From NCBI GenBank assembly GCA_041907145.1, contig JAYRHW010000275.1, positions 1 to 17,783 on the forward strand: a stretch of 17,783 nucleotides of DNA, given 5' to 3'. This DNA comes from JAFLCA01 sp041907145. GTDB lineage: Bacteria; Bdellovibrionota_C; UBA2361; JAFLCA01. Position numbers and translations under genes: made by a program. Below are positions 7,435 to 13,322 of this stretch, one piece after another. The notes beneath the pieces were generated by a model that saw only the letters and a program-made list of their open reading frames with translations, was not told where the DNA came from and searched no databases. Within the stretch, counting starts at the first letter, position 1. The number at the start of each line of letters is the position of its first letter.

Positions 7435-9314
7435 CTGACCATCCGCGCGGCGGAATCGCCTCTATGGCGCTTAAGTGATACCGCGAGCATAGACAGGCAG
7501 CTCGGGGTAATGCCCGGGATGCGCATTGCCTGGCCAATCGAGTAGGGGCGGAAACGCTTCAGTTTTTCGCGCGCTTCGATGCGCAGACTTGGAACTCTGT
7601 CGTAATCGAAATCAACAGGAATGAGTTCGGCCTCCATACGCTTGAGCTTTCGCACTTCTTCGTCTTGGCGTTCGAGATACCCCTTGAACTTAAGCTCGAT
7701 CTCCAAGGCGCACTGTAGATCGAATGAGAGAGGGTGCGGGCAGGGGTGCTTGGCAACGATAGCTTCGAGCGTCATTTCGGGGCGACGAGCCAGCGCTGCA
7801 ACCGTGATGCTGTCGCGAAGCTCGGCGCTGCCGAAACCCATGAGCCAGCTGTTGGAATCCTCGGTAGGTTTGATCCTATATTCAGAAGCCCAGCGCTCGG
7901 CCAAATTAAACAGGGCAGCGCGATCTTCGAAGCGCGCCACTTGTTCTGGCGACAAGAGCCCGCGCTCGCGCGCCAGCGGCGAGAGCCTAAACGGAGCATT
8001 ATCCTCGCGCAAAACAAGCCGGTACTCCGCCCGAGATGTGAACATACGATAGGGCTCATCGACACCGAGCGTTACGAGATCGTCAATCATGACTCCGATG
8101 TATGCCTGGCCACGGCTTATGATCAGCGGCTCCTCGTTCCTCAAAGCGAAGGCGGCATTTGCCCCAGCAATGATTCCTTGAGCCGCCGCCTCCTCGTAAC
8201 CGGAGGTACCGTTAATCTGCCCAGCCAGAAACAGGCCCTGAAGATCCTTGGCTTCTAGCGAGGGCTTCAGGTTTCTAGGGTCTACAAAATCGTATTCAAC
8301 GGCGTAGCCGTATTGCACGATTTCGCAGTTCTCCAGTCCCGGAATTCTTCTAACGAAAGCATCCTGCACGTCAGCAGGCAAGCTCGTGGATATGCCGTTC
8401 GGATACACCAAGTCAGACGTGTAACCTTCGGGCTCGAGGAAGATATGGTGGCTGTCCTTATCGGCGAAACGAAAAACCTTGTCCTCGATGGACGGGCAGT
8501 AACGTGGCCCGCCGGACTTAATTTGCCCATTGAACATCGGGCTGCGTTCTTTGTTGCTGCGAATAATCTCGTGAATGCTTTCGTCGGTTTTCGTTATCCA
8601 GCAGGGAATCTGCGGCTGCGAAATGCGGTCGGTCATCATCGAGAACGGGCGAGCGGGATGTTCTCCCGGCTGCTCCTCGAGTCCCGAGAAATTTATGCTG
8701 CTCTTCCTGATGCGCGGGGGAGTTCCGGTTTTGAGCCGCCCCAGTTGAAATCCAAGCTTTTTGAGCGACTCGCTCAATGCATTGGCGGGGCCATCGCCAT
8801 TTCTGCCGCCTTGCGTCTGCTCGGCACCAGTGTGCATCAGGCCTCTGAGGAATGTGCCGGTGGTAAGCACGACGGCACCGCACTCGAGGCGCGCTCCACT
8901 CTTCAGTACAACGGCATTGACTTGCCCGTGGTCGGCGCAAATCTCGGTTATTTCCGCTTCGATAATATCGAGATTGGGCTGAGCCTCCACAACCTTGCGG
9001 GCGTACCGGCGATAGAGCTCGCGATCGGCTTGCGCGCGGGAGGCGCGCACAGCGGGGCCCTTGCTGGAGTTGAGCGTGCGAAACTGTATGCCGGTTGCAT
9101 CAGTGATGCGGCCCATGGCTCCTCCGAGCGCGTCGACTTCCTTGACCAACTGTCCCTTGCCGAGCCCTCCGATAGCTGGGTTGCATGACATTTGGCCGAT
9201 GCCTTCGCGGCGAAGCGTCACGAGTGTGGTCGGAACGCCGAGACGCGCGGAAGCCAATGCAGCTTCAATGCCTGCATGCCCGCCGCCTATCACCACAACT
9301 CGCTTCATCATCAT
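7431..9314 (-). CDS. mnmG: tRNA uridine-5-carboxymethylaminomethyl synthesis enzyme MnmG (GidA)
   Basis: FAD-dependent partner of MnmE that installs the cmnm5 group on wobble uridine-34 of several tRNAs, supporting decoding of NNA/NNG codons. Seen: dinucleotide-binding GGGHAG at residues 10-15, QMSCNPAIGGLGKG with C44, LKTGTPPR, C273 in RYCPSIED, the second FAD segment LFLAGQINGTSGYEEAAAQG, and the C-terminal GidA-associated helical domain ending RPYSIGQAMRIPGITP. The length of 627 aa is normal for the family. The gene opens with three consecutive ATGs; AGGGA six bases before the first supports 9314. rsmG (gidB) and parAB, frequent downstream neighbours, are absent here; the gene instead converges on the permease with a 4-bp overlap. 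Upstream lies the DnaA-box cluster. Confidence 0.98.
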   Translation of the reverse strand: MMMKRVVVIGGGHAGIEAALASARLGVPTTLVTLRREGIGQMSCNPAIGGLGKGQLVKEVDALGGAMGRITDATGIQFRTLNSSKGPAVRASRAQADRELYRRYARKVVEAQPNLDIIEAEITEICADHGQVNAVVLKSGARLECGAVVLTTGTFLRGLMHTGAEQTQGGRNGDGPANALSESLKKLGFQLGRLKTGTPPRIRKSSINFSGLEEQPGEHPARPFSMMTDRISQPQIPCWITKTDESIHEIIRSNKERSPMFNGQIKSGGPRYCPSIEDKVFRFADKDSHHIFLEPEGYTSDLVYPNGISTSLPADVQDAFVRRIPGLENCEIVQYGYAVEYDFVDPRNLKPSLEAKDLQGLFLAGQINGTSGYEEAAAQGIIAGANAAFALRNEEPLIISRGQAYIGVMIDDLVTLGVDEPYRMFTSRAEYRLVLREDNAPFRLSPLARERGLLSPEQVARFEDRAALFNLAERWASEYRIKPTEDSNSWLMGFGSAELRDSITVAALARRPEMTLEAIVAKHPCPHPLSFDLQCALEIELKFKGYLERQDEEVRKLKRMEAELIPVDFDYDRVPSLRIEAREKLKRFRPYSIGQAMRIPGITPSCLSMLAVSLKRHRGDSAARMVS

Positions 9315-9475
9315 GTAAAGTCCCTAACCAGAATAAGGCGAGTACAGTATCAGCTAGGTTTCCTAATGCCAATCTGCTCAGCTGTGGATAAGGCCGTGAG
9401 CAAGCAGCGTAACCTCCTGAAAAAACCGAGGATTAGCCCTGTGCAAAAGTTGTGAAAAAGGATGTGTCCTGAGCA

Positions 9476-9494
9476 CATCATATTTTGTATGATG
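9476..9494. repeat. AT-rich inverted repeat, 7-bp arms
   Basis: CATCATA (9476-9482) and TATGATG (9488-9494) are perfect inverted arms around TTTTG. The repeat lies 16 bases after the third DnaA-box match, in the most AT-rich part of the intergenic region, so it could be an unwinding element or a regulator site. Confidence 0.5.
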
Positions 9495-9499
9495 ACCCC

Positions 9500-9520
9500 A
9501 AGCTGAAAGGATCTCAGCTT
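9500..9520. repeat. Inverted repeat, 7-bp arms
   Basis: AAGCTGA (9500-9506) and TCAGCTT (9514-9520) are perfect inverted arms around a 7-base spacer. There is no T-run on either side, so it is not an intrinsic terminator; a protein-binding dyad is more likely. Confidence 0.5.
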
Positions 9521-9588
9521 CGAGCTAGTAATTTAGGTAGGTTATCAGCGTTGAAGTCAAATCTACCATAGTGTACCGTGCGCACATT

Positions 9589-10428
9589 ATGAGGGCCCTT
9601 TCTCGCAAAGCCTTGGCAGTTAGTTTACGACTGATGTTACGTCCAGTCGTACGTTTTTGCCTGCGCCATGCCCTCAAAGTACAGGAATTTGTCGACATAG
9701 CCCGTGCCGTCTTCTTTGAAGTCGCGCACGAAGAGATCCTCGCCGAGAATCGTCAGACCAGCGCTAGTCGCTTAAGTGTTCGAACAGGACTTACGCGGCG
9801 CGAAGTCACCAGGCTGCTTCAGCAGCAGGGAGCTTCCGAACCCTCGATGAATCTTTTGACCCGAGTGATCGGAAAATGGCAGAGCCATCCTGATTATTCC
9901 AGCAAAAAACAGGGACCCAGACCTCTGTCAGCGGAAGGTAAGGCCAGCGAGTTCGCCGCCCTTGTTCAGTCAGTGAGTCAGGATCTTAATCCCTATACCG
10001 TACTCTCCGAACTGGAGCGCATTCACGCCGTTAAGCGCGAGAAAAACAAAGTACTGCTCTTGCATGGTGTATATGTTCCCGAGCCTAGCGTTGAAGAAGG
10101 TTTTCGCATCGTCTCGCGAGATATCAACGATTTGGTTCAAGCTGTAGAGGGCAACGTCGTCGAGCAGGTTTCCCCTCCGCATCTCCATATCAAAACGCAC
10201 TACGACAATATCGCACTATCGGCTCTGGCTGAAATCCGACAGTGGCTGCTGGAAGAAGGCACGCGCTTTCATGCGCGCGCCCGCGAGTTTTTGGGCCGTT
10301 TTGACAAAGATTTGAATCCCCGACTGGTAAACGAGCGCGGCGGTGGTCGTGTCGCACTGAGCGCATTCTCGTTCACCGAGGTCCCCGAAGAACAAGTTTC
10401 AAACTCCGACCAGGAGACTACATCATGA
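9589..10428 (+). CDS. DUF6502-like helix-turn-helix protein
   Basis: A 279-residue soluble protein. From memory of the family it matches DUF6502, whose members share a segment like RPxVRFCLRHxLxxQEFVxxARxVFxEVAxEE followed by a short helix-turn-helix-type stretch (here SASRLSVRTGLTRREVTRLL), a VIGKWxxxPxY segment, GPRPLSxEG and VxSVSxDxxPxTVLxELxR. All are visible here in that order. The function is unknown; a DNA-binding or regulatory role is suggested by the N-terminal half. The start is uncertain: ATG 9589 is chosen, while GTG 9571 would add six residues, and neither has a clear ribosome-binding site. The gene reads away from the DnaA-box cluster. Its TGA overlaps the next ATG (10425-10428), so it is translationally coupled to a lipoprotein gene. 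Confidence 0.8.
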   Translation: MRALSRKALAVSLRLMLRPVVRFCLRHALKVQEFVDIARAVFFEVAHEEILAENRQTSASRLSVRTGLTRREVTRLLQQQGASEPSMNLLTRVIGKWQSHPDYSSKKQGPRPLSAEGKASEFAALVQSVSQDLNPYTVLSELERIHAVKREKNKVLLLHGVYVPEPSVEEGFRIVSRDINDLVQAVEGNVVEQVSPPHLHIKTHYDNIALSALAEIRQWLLEEGTRFHARAREFLGRFDKDLNPRLVNERGGGRVALSAFSFTEVPEEQVSNSDQETTS

Positions 10429-11204
10429 GAGTACGGCGAGTGCCAAAGGATGAGATTTTCTTAATGTGCAGCTTCTGTGTGCAGCTGGCGCTGTTAATCT
10501 TTATTCTTACCATGGCCGGTTGCGGCGGCGGCTCTGAAGGGACGGGATCACTGAACACGTTGTCAGGAGTAGTTTCATCCGTGCAAAGCCAGCCGGTTGC
10601 AGGAGCATTGATTACAGTTGCCGAGACGGGCCAAACGACGGTTACTGATTCCGAAGGGAAGTTCACGATAGAAACTCCATCGGAAATTTCAGATGTAACG
10701 CTGGCCGTTAGTGCTGACTCGGTAGACGGCAATGTGGTGGTGAATAATCTTCCTCAAGATCCTTCGCAGGTGAGCCTCGAGATTCAGGTTGATCCGACTA
10801 CCAACAGCGTTGAAGCGATTCAGGTTCATGTTCGAGCCGAAGTAATTGGTGACTGCTCTCGCTTCTTCGAAAACAAGAAGGTCATTCGGCAGGGAGTGCG
10901 CCTTGACGACGGCTCGATTTGTCTTGTCAAAGTGAACGCACGGGCAAATAGCCGCGCGCTGCGCAACGTGCAGGTCGCGATTCAATACCGCCCCTGTGAC
11001 GGCTCACTGCCCTGGCAGACTCAGTCGTTGACTCGCACGAACGGGGATATTCATGCTGGAATCACCCAAATCCCATTCACGTTCTACAATACCCCCGAGT
11101 TCTGCGAATATCGGATCGTGGCCCCATTTGAGGATCCTCGCTACCAGTCGGTGATTATTTCTATAAGAACATTCCAAAAACAGGCATTTGATTCAGCTAA
11201 TTAA
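10425..11204 (+). CDS. Putative lipoprotein with carboxypeptidase-regulatory-like domain
   Basis: A 259-residue exported protein. The start ATG 10425 overlaps the upstream stop and has AGGAG eight bases before it. The N-terminus is basic, then hydrophobic (CVQLALLIFILTMAGC), with a lipobox ending at C33 followed by a glycine-rich tether, so processing by signal peptidase II and lipid anchoring are expected. Residues about 44-105 fit a CarboxypepD_reg-like beta sandwich (LSGVVSS..QPVAGALITVAETGQTTVTDSEGKFTIETP), common in surface and outer-membrane proteins. The C-terminal half (about 125-259) has four cysteines, at C142, C165, C189 and C223, that could form disulfides, and no recognisable family. 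The coupling to a DUF6502-like cytoplasmic protein is odd for a surface lipoprotein and unexplained. An in-frame ATG at 10464 would give a shorter signal peptide. Confidence 0.8.
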   Translation: MRVRRVPKDEIFLMCSFCVQLALLIFILTMAGCGGGSEGTGSLNTLSGVVSSVQSQPVAGALITVAETGQTTVTDSEGKFTIETPSEISDVTLAVSADSVDGNVVVNNLPQDPSQVSLEIQVDPTTNSVEAIQVHVRAEVIGDCSRFFENKKVIRQGVRLDDGSICLVKVNARANSRALRNVQVAIQYRPCDGSLPWQTQSLTRTNGDIHAGITQIPFTFYNTPEFCEYRIVAPFEDPRYQSVIISIRTFQKQAFDSAN

Positions 11205-11283
11205 CATGCAACTATCTGATATTGCTTAACATGCCTCTAGGTCTAGTAAATATCAGTTCGAGGCATGCGAGATAACTATCTGA
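11201..11283 (+). repeat. Repeat cluster with two interleaved 8-bp complementary arms after the lipoprotein gene
   Basis: Starting at the lipoprotein stop, TTAACATGC occurs at 11201-11209 and 11226-11234, and AACTATCTGA at 11210-11219 and 11274-11283. Overlaid are two perfect 8-bp complementary pairs: CTGATATT (11216-11223) with AATATCAG (11249-11256), and CATGCCTC (11230-11237) with GAGGCATG (11260-11267). The pairs are interleaved, the topology of an H-type pseudoknot. The third loop is only 3 bases, so forming both stems fully would be strained; mutually exclusive hairpins or nested protein sites are equally possible. There is no T-run, so it is not an intrinsic terminator. Confidence 0.55.
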
Positions 11284-11504
11284 ATTTATAGCTAGTTTGA
11301 GTTTTGCTCCCGGTTCGGCATATCCTCGCCCAGCATCTGGCAAGGAACTTGAATCATCCAACTCATAGCAATGGGCCTGCGGCGGTCGTTATGAGCTTGT
11401 AACCGCTCTTTTGGTTACAAGCCCTCCGGACAGGCGCCCCTAGTTATCGGGGCTAATTGAAAGGGTTGGGGCGAAAGACAACAAAGTCGCCCTGAAGCAT
11501 AGAG
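11205..11504. other. Gene-free stretch between lipoprotein and transglycosylase genes
   Basis: I see no convincing protein or tRNA gene in these 300 bases. The first third holds the repeat and interleaved-arm cluster. The middle (about 11285-11390) has nothing recognisable. The last third holds three successive hairpins leading into the transglycosylase gene. Confidence 0.6.
11395..11492 (+). promoter_or_regulatory. Structured leader of unknown class upstream of the lytic transglycosylase gene
   Basis: Three hairpins follow one another: a perfect 10-bp stem GCTTGTAACC / GGTTACAAGC (11395-11404 with 11413-11422, 8-base loop); a 5-bp GCCCC/GGGGC stem (11436-11440 with 11449-11453); and GGGCGA/TCGCCC (11469-11474 with 11487-11492, 12-base loop), ending 12 bases before ATG 11505. 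The first lacks a T-run on both strands, so a terminator is unlikely. I could not match the arrangement to any riboswitch class I know. A cis-regulatory RNA is inference. Confidence 0.4.
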
Positions 11505-12362
11505 ATGATTCGCAGCGAATTCAGTGTAAGAGGCAATTTGAACCCGAGACTCATGCAATATGGGTGCAATCCCGCTGTGAGACTGGCAAACGCCGGTATC
11601 CCTCGTGCTGTCTCCGCCTATCACCCATTCTGGCGCCGCGACCTCTCAAGTTCCTTCATGTTAGCGGCAAGCATCATCATGGTGTTCTCCATCGTGGTAG
11701 TTGCCGGCACCTTCCGCCAGGCGCTGCTCCCACGGATCGAAAGTATTAGCCCCGATGAGTTTGCGTTTAACGCTTCCAATCCAGTCGGAAAGGACAGCCT
11801 CATGTCCCGGCTCAATGCGCAGCAACAGCGCCAGCTTGCCGGGCAGGTGCACTATGTTTCAGAAATTATCCGGACGATTGCTCCAAATCATGAAGAAGCA
11901 AATCGAATTGCCTATGTTATCGTTGCGGAAGGCCTCAAGGCAGGCGTAGATCCCATTTTCTTGGCAGCCGTAATCAAGAGCGAGAGCACCTTCAATAAAA
12001 CCGCGCGCTCGTATGCCGGCGCCATGGGGCTGATGCAGTTGATGCCGGACACCGCACGCTACGTCACCAAGGTACACGACCTGGGCCCCGGAAAGCTCAC
12101 GGATCCTTCTTACAACATCAGACTAGGCGCAAATTATCTCAAGTATCTGCACAAGATGTTCGGCGGCAATCGCGAACTGATGCTGATCGCTTATAACTGG
12201 GGGCCTGCAAATTTGAACGACGCGTTGCGCAGCAGGTCCGCAATCCCGAGCGGCCCGCGAAAATATGCGCGCACCATCATCGGAGACCACGCGCGCTGGA
12301 AGCAGGAATACGCTCAGCGCATGCCGGAGTTTCAGTACTTGAGCCTTTCAAGCGTCGGCTAA
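11505..12362 (+). CDS. Membrane-anchored lytic transglycosylase, SLT/GH23 domain
   Basis: Cleaves the MurNAc-GlcNAc bond of peptidoglycan with 1,6-anhydro product formation. Seen: an N-terminal membrane anchor at about residues 51-70 (FMLAASIIMVFSIVVVAGTF) preceded by RRD, so N-in with the domain in the periplasm; then the SLT domain with catalytic E160 in KSESTFN, GAMGLMQLMPDTA at 172-184, NIRLGANYLK and AYNWGP. All family hallmarks are present. The 285-residue length assumes ATG 11505; ATG 11553 or 11658 are alternatives, and the last would start right at the membrane anchor and leave a leader of over 250 bases. None has a strong ribosome-binding site, and the first 45 residues look unlike a conserved domain. 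It is preceded by the hairpin-rich leader and converges on the glycosylase gene. Confidence 0.9.
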   Translation: MIRSEFSVRGNLNPRLMQYGCNPAVRLANAGIPRAVSAYHPFWRRDLSSSFMLAASIIMVFSIVVVAGTFRQALLPRIESISPDEFAFNASNPVGKDSLMSRLNAQQQRQLAGQVHYVSEIIRTIAPNHEEANRIAYVIVAEGLKAGVDPIFLAAVIKSESTFNKTARSYAGAMGLMQLMPDTARYVTKVHDLGPGKLTDPSYNIRLGANYLKYLHKMFGGNRELMLIAYNWGPANLNDALRSRSAIPSGPRKYARTIIGDHARWKQEYAQRMPEFQYLSLSSVG

Positions 12363-12395
12363 AAGTCATTCAACTGCCCGTGCTTGTTACCTTTT

Positions 12396-12491
12396 GCGGC
12401 TATAAATTCAGGGCCGCCGGTCAAAGAGCCCTAACAATCCTGCTCCCTGTACCTGGCGGCTAACAGAGCCTAACTATCCCGCCGGTACAGG
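12396..12491. repeat. Competing hairpins at the convergent ends of the transglycosylase and glycosylase genes
   Basis: Arm B (12446-12459, CCTGTACCTGGCGG) pairs with arm C (12479-12491) over 13 bp with a single bulged T. Arm A (12413-12421, GCCGCCGGT) can pair with part of arm B, and also with GCGGC at 12396-12400. The B-C stem encloses the stop codon of the minus-strand gene (12460-12462) in its 19-base loop, and C lies inside the coding end. Near-repeats of AGAGCC(C)TAAC occur at 12425 and 12466. There is no T-run on either strand. A two-way transcript end or RNA-stability element is plausible. Confidence 0.5.
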
Positions 12492-13299
12492 TAAGGAATT
12501 CTTCCTGGCGTAAAGATTCAAGAACCTCTTTGACGAGCGGGAGCTTTACGTTTGTGAGTTGTGCCAGCTTTAGGATCGAAACCTTTTGGTGCACCGTTAA
12601 GTGCTTTATAACCTTACCCCTAAGTTGTCGTCGTGAGCCGGCAAAGGGGCTCTGTCGGACATAGTGCCGGCTGCGCTTGCCGATGTCTGGATACCGGCGC
12701 TTGAGTGTGCTGCCATAGTCCATAAGTGCGTAATACCAGCGGCGAGGATCGCGGCGGTCGATCGTGACTTCAATAATCGGCCATAGCTCGGCATCAGCGA
12801 CAGATCTTTTCTCTTTGAAGAACTCATGGAGAAATACAGCGCGGATATTGGTCTCAATAAAAACATCCGGCTCATTCCAAGCGAAGCAGCGAATAGCCGA
12901 GGCTGAGTAGGCTCCGAGTCCCGGCAGCGCGCGCAGCGCTTCAGTTGTTCTAGGAAGCCTTCCCTGATGGTGCTCGAGCACGAGCTTAGCTGCTCGATGT
13001 AAATTGAGCGCGCGGCGATTATACCCAAGCCCGCTCCAAGCCCGCAGAACAGCGGCTGGAGAAGCTGCCGCCAGGGCTTTCAGCGAGGGAAACTCCCTTA
13101 GAAATTGAATGTACTTCTCACGGACTCGATCGGTTTGAGTCTGCTGCAGCATGACTTCCGAGATCCAGATGCGGTAGGGGCTTCTGGTCTTTCGCCACGT
13201 AAATGTTCTACCCATCCGGGCATAATGGCCAAGCACCTTTCTGCGGAAGCGGACAATTCGGGCCTTTGAGGGTAGCGGCATGCTCTGGGCTTCTAGCAT
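12460..13299 (-). CDS. MutY-like (HhH-GPD) DNA glycosylase lacking the Fe-S cluster
   Basis: A 279-residue member of the HhH-GPD base-excision repair superfamily, closest in motifs to adenine glycosylase MutY. Seen: E48 in ISEVMLQQTQ, matching the MutY catalytic glutamate region; a helix-hairpin-helix LPGLGAYSASAI at 125-136; and FIETNIRAVF at 147-156, where the conserved catalytic aspartate (D138 in E. coli MutY) is replaced by E149. After MDYG the expected Cys-X6-Cys-X2-Cys-X5-Cys cluster is absent: no cysteine occurs between C138 and C271. In its place is a basic stretch with QSPFAGSRRQLRG, which I recall from a subfamily of cluster-less MutY relatives. The C-terminal 55 residues look like a winged helix; the MutY NUDIX-like 8-oxoG domain is missing. 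Whether it removes A opposite 8-oxoG is therefore uncertain. It lies 23 bases after the HEAT-repeat gene. No good ribosome-binding site is seen; ATG 13281 is an alternative start. Confidence 0.85.
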   Translation of the reverse strand: MLEAQSMPLPSKARIVRFRRKVLGHYARMGRTFTWRKTRSPYRIWISEVMLQQTQTDRVREKYIQFLREFPSLKALAAASPAAVLRAWSGLGYNRRALNLHRAAKLVLEHHQGRLPRTTEALRALPGLGAYSASAIRCFAWNEPDVFIETNIRAVFLHEFFKEKRSVADAELWPIIEVTIDRRDPRRWYYALMDYGSTLKRRYPDIGKRSRHYVRQSPFAGSRRQLRGKVIKHLTVHQKVSILKLAQLTNVKLPLVKEVLESLRQEEFLTCTGGIVRLC

Positions 13300-13322
13300 G
13301 AGCAGGGGAGAAATTGAATAAC

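Larger units (their letters stand above)
9383..9520. other. Candidate replication origin or DnaA-controlled region (DnaA-box cluster)
   Basis: Three matches to the DnaA-box consensus TTWTNCACA, all in the same orientation (read on + as TGTGNAWAA), lie at 9383-9391 (TGTGGATAA, the perfect E. coli-type R box), 9440-9448 (TGTGCAAAA) and 9451-9459 (TGTGAAAAA). The last two start 11 bp apart, one helical turn, as in ordered DnaA arrays. They are followed by an AT-rich dyad (9476-9494) and a second dyad (9500-9520). The region separates divergent genes, and mnmG/gidA flanks oriC in several known bacteria. The consensus should occur about once by chance in the whole window on both strands (I noticed one more, in topA near 5803), so three within 77 bp is striking. 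It may instead be DnaA-dependent control of mnmG. No dnaA, dnaN or parAB is visible. Confidence 0.5.

Noticed and set aside
8313..9188. A 291-codon plus-strand open frame opposite mnmG
   Set aside because: It is antisense to conserved mnmG coding sequence and has no recognisable motif; long antisense frames are common against GC-rich coding DNA.
11395..11422. The 10-bp perfect hairpin read as an intrinsic terminator
   Set aside because: No T-run follows the stem on either strand.
11553..11610. A stretch (GGGTGCAATCCC, then GCTGTGAGA) resembling part of the cobalamin riboswitch core
   Set aside because: The B12-box (AGCCAGGAGACC-type) and the other conserved words are absent, the order does not fit, and it lies within the probable coding part of the transglycosylase gene.
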